This document shows positions 1 through 6,955 of a stretch of 8,346 nucleotides of DNA, piece after piece. A program made the position numbers and the translations under genes. Within the stretch, counting starts at the first letter, position 1. Each line of letters starts with the position of its first letter. The notes under the pieces were generated by a model that did no database searches, was not told the origin of the DNA, and was given only the letters and a program-made list of their open reading frames with translations. This DNA is from Parvularcula sp. GTDB taxonomy: Bacteria > Pseudomonadota > Alphaproteobacteria > Caulobacterales > Parvularculaceae. The stretch lies in assembly GCA_003506635.1 (NCBI GenBank), contig DNZB01000329.1:13698-22043 (forward strand), in the 5' to 3' direction.

Positions 1-1113
<1,113 letters not shown>

Positions 1114-1135
1114 AGCAGGATCGAAGACGGGCCAA

Positions 1136-1179
1136 GCGGCGCGCGGACAATGAGAGATTTCGGCCGCCGCGCGCGCCGC
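1136..1179. terminator. GC-rich dyad between convergent eno and Nudix genes, possible terminator
   Basis: An 8-bp perfect inverted repeat (GCGCGCGG at 1139-1146, CCGCGCGC at 1167-1174) encloses a 20-nt loop. The pairing can extend outward by GCGGC/GCCGC if a 2-nt bulge is allowed. It lies in the 99-bp gap between two convergent stop codons, where a bidirectional terminator would be useful. There is no T-run on either strand, so it is not a canonical intrinsic terminator. In such GC-rich DNA a dyad of this kind can also arise by chance. Confidence 0.3.
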
Positions 1180-1212
1180 GCAACCGGAAGGGTCAGCGCG
1201 CAAGACATTATG

Positions 1213-1995
1213 TCAATTCCTGATCGCCGTCTCGAAGGCTTCCTCCGTCACGGGATAGCCTAGATCGTCGGGCAGCTTCAGGTACATCCTCCCGTCACGT
1301 GTCACCGTATCGGGCACGACCGGACGGATCGTGCGGCGGCGCGCAAAATCGATTACGCCTTGCGTCGATTGCGATACGCCGAGCAGTTCGAGATTGCGTG
1401 CCGTCGGAAAAATGATTTTGCGCGCGCCGGCCTGGCGCGCCGCGATCGCGGCGGCCGGCGAAATCCAGAGCGCCTCCGTCGCCTCGTCGCCGTCCTCCAT
1501 GACTTCCTGCCCGCGCGGAAATGGGGCGACGAAGAACAATGTGTCGAAGCGGCGGTGCAATCCGGGCGGCGCGATCCAGTGGGCGAAAAGCGTCAGTTGA
1601 TCCGCCGCGAGCTTAAGCCCGTGCCGTCGGGCAAGCGTCAGGAACAGCGCGTCGTCGCGCTCGACATTCGCGCGCCAGGGCGAAAGCGCGCGCACCTCGT
1701 CCGCCGCCAGCATAGCGCCGGAGGGCCCGCGCGCGAGGAAGACGCCGGCTTCCTCGAACGCCTCGCGGATGGCGGCGACCTGAGCGGCGGCGAGCGCCGG
1801 GTCAGGGCTGAGACCCTCAGATTGCGCCGCCCATGCGGCATGGCGGTCACCTGGATCGACCCGCCCGCCTGGAAATACGAGCGCGCCCCCCGCGAAAGAC
1901 GCGCGCTCGGCGCGGGCGATCATCAACGCCTCAAAGGCGGGTTCGTCGCGCAGCAGAATGACGGTCGCCGCCGGTATCGGCGTGTCCTCGCTCAT
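1213..1995 (-). CDS. Nudix hydrolase with interrupted Nudix box (NUDT19-like class)
   Basis: A predicted cytoplasmic Nudix hydrolase of 260 residues, a family that cleaves nucleoside diphosphates linked to another group, using Mg2+. The box is recognisable but split. FPGGRVDPGD (residues 41-50) supplies the first glycine and an acidic residue (Gly44, Asp50). The catalytic helix REAFEEAGV (77-85, Glu78/Glu81/Glu82) follows 26 residues later instead of the usual 7. The mammalian NUDT19-type CoA/acyl-CoA diphosphatases also carry an insertion here. FAGGALVFPGG just before the box and the downstream HWIAPPGLHRRFDT resemble that class, so a CoA-like substrate is an inference only. I chose the ATG at 1995 because it overlaps the upstream stop as ATGA. 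A longer frame reaching to 2172 adds sequence that merely shadows the neighbouring gene. It is the last gene of the minus-strand unit and shows only a weak ribosome site (AGAAG), so translational coupling is likely. Confidence 0.88.
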   Translation of the reverse strand: MSEDTPIPAATVILLRDEPAFEALMIARAERASFAGGALVFPGGRVDPGDRHAAWAAQSEGLSPDPALAAAQVAAIREAFEEAGVFLARGPSGAMLAADEVRALSPWRANVERDDALFLTLARRHGLKLAADQLTLFAHWIAPPGLHRRFDTLFFVAPFPRGQEVMEDGDEATEALWISPAAAIAARQAGARKIIFPTARNLELLGVSQSTQGVIDFARRRTIRPVVPDTVTRDGRMYLKLPDDLGYPVTEEAFETAIRN

Positions 1996-2414
1996 AGAAG
2001 CTTCTTCTGCCCGGACTGCGGCGGGAGGCCGTAGCGCGCGCCCGTCAGCACGACAGCCAGCCAGCCGCCCAGCAAGGCAGCCGGGATTGCGCCGATCGCC
2101 ATCCATAAAGGGTGCGCAATGGCTGCAAGGCTCGTTCCGGCAAGCAGCAAGATGGTCATGGCGACGACCCACGCCGCCGGGGCCCAGCGCCTGGCGATGA
2201 GCGACGCGACGGCGCCGCCGCCAAGCGCGCCGACGAACCAGGCGGCGAGCACTGAGACCTTGGCGGCCAGGGGCAGCGCGGCGACAGCGGTCGCGCTCGC
2301 CGCGTCGAAGTCGGGGGGCGCCGGGAATAACGCATGCCCCATCCGTTCGACTACGAAAACAAGAATCGCGCCGACGACGACGCCTAGCAATACGGCGAAC
2401 GCTGACCGCACCAT
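1992..2414 (-). CDS. Small integral membrane protein, four predicted helices
   Basis: A hydrophobic protein of 140 residues. Four membrane segments can be seen at about residues 3-24, 50-71, 78-100 and 104-127. The helix 1-2 loop carries the phrase VERMGHALFPAPPDFD, and helix 2 contains the small-residue run FVGALGGGAVAS. It resembles uncharacterised bacterial membrane proteins with an N-terminal glycine/valine-rich helix followed by an E..GH.LFP-type motif, but I know of no assigned function. I chose the ATG at 2414 because AAGGA lies 8 nt upstream; an adjacent TTG at 2417 would add one residue. The gene begins 4 nt after the TSUP permease stop and its own stop overlaps the Nudix start, which places it in the middle of a co-translated trio. 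A role assisting the permease is possible but rests on position only. Confidence 0.8.
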   Translation of the reverse strand: MVRSAFAVLLGVVVGAILVFVVERMGHALFPAPPDFDAASATAVAALPLAAKVSVLAAWFVGALGGGAVASLIARRWAPAAWVVAMTILLLAGTSLAAIAHPLWMAIGAIPAALLGGWLAVVLTGARYGLPPQSGQKKLL

Positions 2415-2418
2415 CAAA

Positions 2419-3285
2419 TTATTCCTTCTTCGCCGCGCTCGCTCGTGCGCTCGCGAGCATCATTAGTGCGGCGATGATGACGACTCCAGAGACGACCCAG
2501 CGCAGCACGTCGAGCGGCATTTCCCTGACAACGAAGGCAGCGAGCAGGACGGCGGGAACGCCCCCCGCCGCAAAGCCGAGGGCGAGGCGCGGGTCGAACC
2601 GGGCGCTTGCGATGAAATGCAATCCCGACGCTGGCATCAGAAAGGCGCAAGCGCCCATCATGATTGGAAAGGCCGCGCGCGGGTCCATGCCCAGAAGGCT
2701 CAGCAAGATGAGCGACGGCGCATAAAGCCCGACGCCAAGCGTCATCAGCGCGCCGAAGAGGAAGTGCAGCGCGACCGCCGCCGCGAAGGCCCCTCCGGAC
2801 AGCGCCAAAGCTTGGCCGCCGCCTGGAACAAGACCGAGATTTCGTGCGACGAAAATTCCCGCGGCCGCCAGAAGCGCGAACCCCATGCCGATGCGAATCG
2901 CCCTCACCGGCAACCGCGACACGACGCGCGCCCCGATCAGCGCCCCGGTTACCGCCGCGACAATGCAAGCGACGAGAAGTCCGACGCTGACCTTGACGAA
3001 GCCGATGAAAATGAGCGCCTGTGCGATCGTCGGGATCGCGTGCCCGACATTCAAGGCTCCGGGAATCAGTTCGTCCTTCGTCAGCTTGAAAAACTTGATC
3101 GCCGCAGTTGTCGGCGCGAACGAGCCGATGCCGAGCGTGTCGAAAAAATTCGCGACAGCACCGATGGCGAGCGCCGTCGCACTCGTCGAAGCGCCGGCCT
3201 TCGCCGCCCGCACATAGAAGAACCAGCGCGCCGCCAAAGTCAGCGCTGCGGCGACGAGAAGGCTTTGGATAATGGTAACGATCAT
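2419..3285 (-). CDS. TSUP-family (TauE/SafE-type) anion permease
   Basis: A polytopic inner-membrane protein of 288 residues, a typical length for the sulfite exporter TauE/SafE (TSUP) family. Members move sulfite, sulfoacetate, sulfate or other small organosulfur anions. The internal duplication that marks the family is readable: TLGIGSFAP at residues 50-58 matches TLGVGLYAP at 182-190. Each copy is followed by a helix and an xxP segment, NVGHAIP (79-85) and GACAFLMP (211-218). About eight hydrophobic segments are visible, and the protein ends in a short charged tail, AAKKE. The substrate cannot be read from sequence. The ATG at 3285 has only a weak ribosome site, but the next residues begin the first helix directly. 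It is the first gene of the minus-strand unit with the small membrane protein and the Nudix hydrolase, and it is transcribed away from the PilZ gene across a 255-bp shared upstream region. Confidence 0.9.
   Translation of the reverse strand: MIVTIIQSLLVAAALTLAARWFFYVRAAKAGASTSATALAIGAVANFFDTLGIGSFAPTTAAIKFFKLTKDELIPGALNVGHAIPTIAQALIFIGFVKVSVGLLVACIVAAVTGALIGARVVSRLPVRAIRIGMGFALLAAAGIFVARNLGLVPGGGQALALSGGAFAAAVALHFLFGALMTLGVGLYAPSLILLSLLGMDPRAAFPIMMGACAFLMPASGLHFIASARFDPRLALGFAAGGVPAVLLAAFVVREMPLDVLRWVVSGVVIIAALMMLASARASAAKKE
2423..2427 (-). promoter_or_regulatory. Ribosome binding site deciding the start of the 140-residue membrane protein
   Basis: AAGGA on the minus strand lies 8 nt before the ATG at 2414 and 5 nt before a TTG at 2417. 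The spacing favours the ATG. The site sits inside the last codons of the TSUP gene, as expected for coupled translation. Confidence 0.6.
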
Positions 3286-3540
3286 TGGAACCCGGTTTCT
3301 TGCCCGAAGATCGTAAACCTGTTCGAGGCAGCTCGTCCCGGCAAATGGGGAGCGCGCGCACGGATCGAGGTTGTCGGGCGGGCGCCGCCCTGACCTTCGC
3401 TAATCAGGGCCATGGGCGCCTGCCATGACTGGTGCGGGCAAAAGAACGCCGCGCAAGCCGGCTTTCTTGATAGGCTCCGGCCCGCTTCCTGCTTCGCCGA
3501 ATCCCATGCGTTCCAGACGTGGAACGAGGGGTCGTTGGTC
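3286..3540. promoter_or_regulatory. Divergent upstream region shared by the TSUP unit and the PilZ gene
   Basis: This 255-bp stretch lies between two start codons that point away from each other, so promoters for both directions must be here or very close. I see no convincing -35/-10 pair by eye on either strand. The region contains the 7-bp dyad reported separately at 3387-3410. Open frames cross it on both strands: one extends the PilZ frame upstream to 3412, and one of 86 codons on the minus strand ends in an ATGA overlap with the TSUP start. Neither looks like protein under selection. Confidence 0.6.
3387..3410. promoter_or_regulatory. 7-bp perfect inverted repeat, possible operator or leader hairpin
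   Basis: GCCCTGA at 3387-3393 and TCAGGGC at 3404-3410 are exact reverse complements with 10 nt between them, giving a 24-bp dyad. It lies about 100 bp upstream of the TSUP start and about 130 bp upstream of the PilZ start. Size and position suit a binding site for a dimeric regulator, or a hairpin in a leader. There is no T-run beside it, so it is unlikely to be an intrinsic terminator. Which protein might bind is unknown. Confidence 0.35.
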
Positions 3541-3951
3541 ATGCCGATTTACCATTCCGCCGCCGCCCGGGCGCGCAAGGAACGCCAAGCCGCCGAGGAC
3601 GCGGTCCGCGCGCGTTTGATGAAGCAGCGTCTTGACCAGCGCATCGGCGATCTCAAGGCGAAACATGCATCTGCACCCGTGCGATCGATGAACGGAGAAA
3701 ACCGTCGCTGGCCGCGCACGTCAGCCTACAAGGTCGCGACCGCCGTTCTTGACACCGGCGCCGAAGTCACTTGCCGTATCGTCGATGTCAGTTTTGGCGG
3801 CATGCGCATTGAGTTTCTTGATGAATCCGTCCGGCCTGGGGAATTTGGATTAACCGTGCCGACGCTGCGCTTTGTCGGCATTGTACAGAACGCCTGGACC
3901 AGAGGCGCGCAAACAGGTGTCGAGGTCGTTCGCTGGCGCGAAAGCGCCTGA
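3541..3951 (+). CDS. PilZ-domain protein, predicted cyclic-di-GMP binder
   Basis: A small soluble protein of 136 residues. Residues 6-42 form a highly charged, probably helical or coiled-coil N-terminus rich in Arg, Lys and Glu. A single PilZ domain covers about 54-132. Both ligand motifs are intact: RxxxR as RRWPR (Arg55 to Arg59) and [D/N]xSxxG as DVSFGG (Asp82, Ser84, Gly87). In this family the two motifs wrap cyclic di-GMP, so binding is a reasonable prediction, but there is no output domain and the target is unknown. Stand-alone PilZ proteins usually act by contacting a partner, often in motility or exopolysaccharide control. I chose the ATG at 3541 because GAGGGG (3526-3531) lies 9 nt upstream. 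The same frame opens at 3412, but those 43 extra residues look non-coding. It is transcribed divergently from the TSUP unit. Confidence 0.87.
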   Translation: MPIYHSAAARARKERQAAEDAVRARLMKQRLDQRIGDLKAKHASAPVRSMNGENRRWPRTSAYKVATAVLDTGAEVTCRIVDVSFGGMRIEFLDESVRPGEFGLTVPTLRFVGIVQNAWTRGAQTGVEVVRWRESA

Positions 3952-4082
3952 GCGCGGCCAGTTCGACGGCATTCTTCGCAAATTCTCCATTAATTGCCGC
4001 GCCTTCCTAAAGCGCAACTAAACACGGCGCCTTCATGATGCAGGGCGAAATTCATTGATCGCCTCTGAAGGAGCGCGCCGTA
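3952..4082. other. 131-bp spacer between the PilZ gene and the unknown membrane gene
   Basis: The stretch around 3979-4022 is richer in A and T than its surroundings, which suits a promoter for the next gene, but no clear -35/-10 pair can be assigned by eye. A short stem with a GAAA tetraloop (GGCGC at 3935-3939, GCGCC at 3944-3948) covers the last codons of the PilZ gene. It lacks a following T-run and is weak evidence for termination. Confidence 0.35.
4068..4073 (+). promoter_or_regulatory. Strong ribosome binding site for the unknown membrane protein
   Basis: AAGGAG lies 9 nt before the ATG at 4083. It is the best Shine-Dalgarno match among the genes here and fixes that start. Confidence 0.75.
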
Positions 4083-4808
4083 ATGCTGAACACCGATCGC
4101 GTCGCCATTCCGGCCCCGGTCGAAGTCCGCCTCAAGCGTTCGGCGAGTTTCGTCGATAATGTGATGGACTTCGCGCGCGAGGACCTGATCGGCTTCAAGC
4201 GCCCGCTTGCGGCGACCTTCGCATTTACTGCGCCGCTCGTCATGGCGTTCTCACATTACGCCGGCGGGCTTGAGCACACGCTGAAGATCGGACTCAGCTA
4301 TCTCATCGTCACCGGCATCGGGCTTTATTTCGTGGGCAGCCGGGCCTGGCCCGGCCTCGTTGCGGAATTCGAAGAAAAGACGATTGAAAAGCGCCGGGCG
4401 GCCGCTGACCTGAAATGCGGCTTCGGCGAGTCTTCGTTCCTCAATCTTTCGCGCGCGCCGCATTATTTTGAGCATGAAAACGGCGTCATTGTTCTTGCGG
4501 ACGCGGGCGACTTCAAGACGCTGTTCTTCTCGATCGACCGGGACGCGCGCGACGACCGCTGGAACGCTTATGTGAACGGCGACCTCGACCGTCGCGTCTG
4601 GCGCTGGTTGCGTCTGCCGGTCTCTCGCGACATCGTGAAGTTTCAGACCGAAGCCTCGAAACTCGCCCGCACCGCGCCAGACCCGACGCGCATCCGCTCC
4701 GTCGACGCTTGGGAAGCGGTCAACCTGTCTTTGGGCGAGCCGATGGACGGGGCGATCATCCACCGCCCGTTTGACGAGGTCGTCGATATGGTGTCGCGCC
4801 TTTGCTAG
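4083..4808 (+). CDS. Two-helix membrane protein with cytosolic C-terminal domain, function unknown
   Basis: I do not recognise this 241-residue protein. It has a charged N-terminus (1-40) without a signal peptide, then two hydrophobic helices at about 42-60 and 67-88 separated by a short loop. A basic segment with EEKTIEKRR (97-105) follows, and a soluble domain runs to the end. Positive charges before helix 1 and after helix 2 suggest that both termini face the cytoplasm. The soluble domain has distinctive aromatic-rich phrases, HYFEHENGVIVLADAGDF (127-144), LFFSID (147-152) and RRVWRWLRLPV (170-180), which suggest a folded, conserved domain. No catalytic or metal motif is evident. Codon use matches the neighbours, so it is a real resident gene. 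It starts 131 bp after the PilZ gene and ends 53 bp before lipA; a GC-rich hairpin in that gap leaves it unclear whether the two are cotranscribed. Confidence 0.85.
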   Translation: MLNTDRVAIPAPVEVRLKRSASFVDNVMDFAREDLIGFKRPLAATFAFTAPLVMAFSHYAGGLEHTLKIGLSYLIVTGIGLYFVGSRAWPGLVAEFEEKTIEKRRAAADLKCGFGESSFLNLSRAPHYFEHENGVIVLADAGDFKTLFFSIDRDARDDRWNAYVNGDLDRRVWRWLRLPVSRDIVKFQTEASKLARTAPDPTRIRSVDAWEAVNLSLGEPMDGAIIHRPFDEVVDMVSRLC

Positions 4809-4817
4809 GCGGCTGAT

Positions 4818-4842
4818 CCGCGGCCTCGCCAAGGCGCCGCGG
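4818..4842 (+). other. GC-rich hairpin between the unknown membrane gene and lipA
   Basis: CCGCGGC (4818-4824) and GCCGCGG (4836-4842) are exact reverse complements with an 11-nt loop. The stem begins 9 bp after the upstream stop and ends 19 bp before the lipA start. No T-run follows. It could be a weak terminator, an RNA-stability element that separates expression of the two genes, or chance in GC-rich sequence. Confidence 0.3.
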
Positions 4843-4861
4843 GGCCTGCTAGACGGGTCCC

Positions 4862-5806
4862 ATGACGACCCTGATCGATAACAGGCCGGCTGTCCGGCAT
4901 CCGGAAAAGCAAAAGCGCGCCGATACGCCGCTGCTGCGCAAACCAGATTGGATCCGCGTCCGCGCGCCATCGTCCGCCGGCTATGCCGAGACGCGCGAGA
5001 TCGTGCGCTCGCGCGGGCTCCATACGGTCTGCGAGGAAGCGTCCTGCCCCAATATCGGCGAGTGCTGGTCAAAAAAGCACGCGACGATGATGATCATGGG
5101 CGACACCTGCACGCGCGCTTGTTCCTTCTGCAATGTAAAGACCGGCCTGCCGCCGGCGCTTGATGCGGAGGAGCCCGCAAAGGTCGCGGGCGCGGTGAAG
5201 GCGATGGGGCTTTCTCATGTCGTCATCACCTCGGTCGATCGCGACGACCTCGTTGACGGCGGGGGAGCGCATTTTGCGGCGGTCGTTCGCGCCGTTCGCG
5301 CGGAAAATCCGGGAACGACGATCGAAATCCTGACGCCGGACTTTTTGCGAAAAGAGGGCGCGGAAGACGCCGTCATCGACGCGCGCCCCGACGTTTTCAA
5401 CCATAATCTCGAAACCGTGCCGCGCCTTTACCTGACGATCCGCCCCGGCGCGCGTTATTTCCAGTCGCTGCGGCTTCTTCAGAAAGTGAAAGAACGCGAT
5501 CCCGCCATGTTCACAAAGTCCGGGTTGATGGTCGGCCTCGGCGAAACCCGCGAAGAGGTGATGCAGGTGATGGACGACATGCGGGTCGCCGGCGTCGATT
5601 TCCTCACCATCGGTCAATATTTGCAGCCGACGCGCAAACACGCCGCGGTCGACCGCTTCGTGCCGCCCGAGGAATTTGCCAGCTATGAAGCGATCGCGCG
5701 CGCCAAGGGCTTTCTGATGGTTTCCGCCTCGCCGCTGACGCGCTCCTCGCATCATGCGGGCGAGGACTTTGCAAAACTCAAGGCGGCGCGCGCGGCGAAG
5801 GGCTGA
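4862..5806 (+). CDS. lipA: Lipoyl synthase (radical SAM)
   Basis: LipA inserts two sulfur atoms into octanoyl groups already attached to lipoyl domains, making the cofactor of pyruvate and 2-oxoglutarate dehydrogenases and of the glycine cleavage system. The length of 314 residues is typical. Both [4Fe-4S] sites are complete. The auxiliary, sulfur-donating cluster has Cys57, Cys62 and Cys68 (CX4CX5C), plus the C-terminal serine motif RSSHH at 294-298, where many homologues have RSSY. The radical SAM cluster has Cys83, Cys87 and Cys90 in CTRACSFC. Other family landmarks are KPDWIRV (27-33), NIGECW (64-69), HNLETV (181-186) and GQYLQPT (251-257). The ATG at 4862 matches the usual N-terminal length for alphaproteobacterial LipA, although no good Shine-Dalgarno precedes it. 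The GST start follows 1 nt after the stop, so this is probably the head of a four-gene operon. Confidence 0.98.
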   Translation: MTTLIDNRPAVRHPEKQKRADTPLLRKPDWIRVRAPSSAGYAETREIVRSRGLHTVCEEASCPNIGECWSKKHATMMIMGDTCTRACSFCNVKTGLPPALDAEEPAKVAGAVKAMGLSHVVITSVDRDDLVDGGGAHFAAVVRAVRAENPGTTIEILTPDFLRKEGAEDAVIDARPDVFNHNLETVPRLYLTIRPGARYFQSLRLLQKVKERDPAMFTKSGLMVGLGETREEVMQVMDDMRVAGVDFLTIGQYLQPTRKHAAVDRFVPPEEFASYEAIARAKGFLMVSASPLTRSSHHAGEDFAKLKAARAAKG

Positions 5807-5807
5807 A

Positions 5808-6491
5808 ATGACCAGGACACTCTATGATCTCGCCCTCGCCGACGAGGCCGTGCGCCCGAGCCCTTATTGCTGGCTCGTCAAGTTCGCGCTGCTGCACAAG
5901 GGCCTGAAGTTCGAGACGCGCGCCGTCGGCTTCGCCGACAAGGCGAAATATCCAGACCCGGCCTATGGCAAGGTTCCCGTACTGATCGACGACGGCGTGA
6001 TGGTGAAGGACAGCCCCGTCATTCTGGAGCATCTCGACCGCAAATACCGCGAGCGCCCGCTCGCCGCGACGGCGGGTGAACGCGCGAGCGCGGCGTTCTA
6101 CGGGGCGTGGCTCGCCAGCGCCATCTACCCGGCGCTTGGGCCGCTAATCATGCTGCCGCTCATCGCCGCCGCGGCGTCGGAGGACCGGGATTACATCCGG
6201 CGCACGCGCGAAGCGCGGTTCGGCAAGACGCTGGAGGAATACGCGAATGTTCCGGATGCGGCGCAACGCCTCGAGTCCGCTCTCGCCGCCCTCGCCGCGC
6301 CGCTCGGCGCCTATGACTTTCTCGGCGGGCGTGAAGCCAATCTCTGCGACTATGTGGTGATGAGCCCGCTGATGTGGCGGCGCAGCGCGACGTCAGCTGA
6401 ACTTTATGAAACGCCGAAGCCCGTCGCGGCCTGGCAGGAACGAATGCTCGATCTGTTCGGCGGCTATGCACGCGCCGCAAAGCGCGCATGA
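5808..6491 (+). CDS. Glutathione S-transferase family protein
   Basis: A soluble protein of 227 residues, the usual GST length. The N-terminal thioredoxin-fold half (about 3-80) has SPYCW at 18-22, where the active-site Ser/Cys/Tyr would sit, the cis-proline in KVPVL (Pro57), and the glutathione gamma-glutamyl contact in DSPVI (Asp68, Ser69). An all-helical C-terminal half follows. The opening (LYDLAL...SPYCW..K.AL.HKGL) recalls the bacterial beta-etherase/LigE-like branch from memory, but substrate cannot be inferred. The ATG at 5808 was chosen over one at 5754 because it begins the first beta strand directly, has GAAGGG (5797-5802) just upstream, and starts 1 nt after the lipA stop; the longer frame adds 18 residues inside lipA. 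Its stop overlaps the start of the RatA-like gene. A role in thiol or redox protection beside the iron-sulfur enzyme LipA is speculative. Confidence 0.92.
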   Translation: MTRTLYDLALADEAVRPSPYCWLVKFALLHKGLKFETRAVGFADKAKYPDPAYGKVPVLIDDGVMVKDSPVILEHLDRKYRERPLAATAGERASAAFYGAWLASAIYPALGPLIMLPLIAAAASEDRDYIRRTREARFGKTLEEYANVPDAAQRLESALAALAAPLGAYDFLGGREANLCDYVVMSPLMWRRSATSAELYETPKPVAAWQERMLDLFGGYARAAKRA

Positions 6492-6943
6492 CTGCGCGTC
6501 GCACGACGACGGAGACGCCTTATAGCGCAGCCGAGATGTTCGCGCTTGTCGCCGATGTCGAGCGCTATCCGGACTTTATCCCGTGGTGCGTCGCCTTGCG
6601 TGTCATCGAACGTGGGGAGGGGACGCTGCTCGCCGACATGGTCGTCGCCTACAAGGTCTTCCGCGAGCGCTTCCGCAGCCGCGTGACCCTCGACCCAGCG
6701 TCGGGCCGCATCACCGCGATTTACGTCGATGGGCCGTTCCGCAGCTTGAGGAACGAATGGACGTTTCGCGACCGCGAAGACGGGGGATCGACGATCGGCT
6801 TTCTCATCGAGTTCGAGTTCCGCAATTTTGTTCTGCAAGCGACGGCGGCGCAGGTCTTCGACAAGGCCTTTGCGCGCATGTGTGAGGCGTTTGTCGCGCG
6901 CGCCGCTGCGGTTTACGGCGAACGCGCGATCGCACTGGCGTGA
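6488..6943 (+). CDS. ratA: RatA/COQ10-like SRPBCC (START-fold) protein
   Basis: A 151-residue protein of the polyketide cyclase/START superfamily. Family phrases appear in order: VADVERYPDFIPWC (21-34), YKVFRERFRSRVTLD (55-69), DGPFRSLRNEWTFRD (81-95), EFEFRN (108-113), and a long C-terminal helix (about 120-144) that caps the hydrophobic cavity. Eukaryotic COQ10 homologues bind ubiquinone and support respiratory electron transfer. The E. coli homologue was named RatA for a reported effect on ribosome association, and databases therefore label the family a toxin. No antitoxin partner gene (RatB-like) is adjacent here, so the quinone-linked role is the better guess. The ATG overlaps the GST stop as ATGA, and no separate ribosome site is evident, so translation is probably coupled. 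A gene of this family next to lipA is common in Alphaproteobacteria. Confidence 0.93.
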   Translation: MTARRTTTETPYSAAEMFALVADVERYPDFIPWCVALRVIERGEGTLLADMVVAYKVFRERFRSRVTLDPASGRITAIYVDGPFRSLRNEWTFRDREDGGSTIGFLIEFEFRNFVLQATAAQVFDKAFARMCEAFVARAAAVYGERAIALA

Positions 6944-6947
6944 GGAG
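6942..6947 (+). promoter_or_regulatory. Ribosome binding site of the cupin gene overlapping the ratA stop
   Basis: GAGGAG shares two bases with the TGA stop of the upstream gene and lies 8 nt before the ATG at 6956. It fixes the cupin start and ties the two genes together. Confidence 0.65.
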
Positions 6948-6955
6948 ACGAGAAG

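Noticed and set aside
1996..2005. 10-bp palindrome AGAAGCTTCT next to the Nudix start
   Set aside because: It leaves no room for a hairpin loop of useful stability and is explained by the Lys-Lys-Leu-Leu codons ending the upstream gene.
1360..2034. 224-codon plus-strand open frame opposite the Nudix gene
   Set aside because: It is an Arg-rich shadow of the Nudix gene, without a ribosome site or domain.
2414..3361. 315-codon minus-strand frame overlapping the TSUP gene in another frame
   Set aside because: The TSUP frame has clear helices and the duplicated family motif. This frame is Arg/Gly-rich with no structure and cannot be the coding one.
2617..3393. 258-codon plus-strand open frame opposite the TSUP gene
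   Set aside because: The predicted product is strongly charged and low in hydrophobic residues, the pattern expected from reading a membrane protein gene backwards. No family is recognisable.
3412..3540. N-terminal extension of the PilZ protein to an upstream ATG
   Set aside because: The 43 added residues do not look like conserved protein, and the ATG at 3541 has GAGGGG at good spacing and starts the charged helix.
3282..3542. 86-codon minus-strand frame ending in an ATGA overlap with the TSUP start
   Set aside because: The overlap is suggestive of a leader gene, but the protein has no recognisable features, starts inside the PilZ start region on the other strand, and has no good ribosome site. 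The overlap alone is likely chance.
4251..5072. Long minus-strand open frame (273 codons) across the unknown membrane gene and the lipA start
   Set aside because: It is antisense to two well-supported genes, has no recognisable domain, and its Arg/Ala-rich composition is typical of shadow frames in GC-rich DNA.
5069..5755. 228-codon minus-strand open frame inside lipA
   Set aside because: It lies wholly opposite a certain lipoyl synthase gene, and its composition reflects the lipA codons read in reverse.
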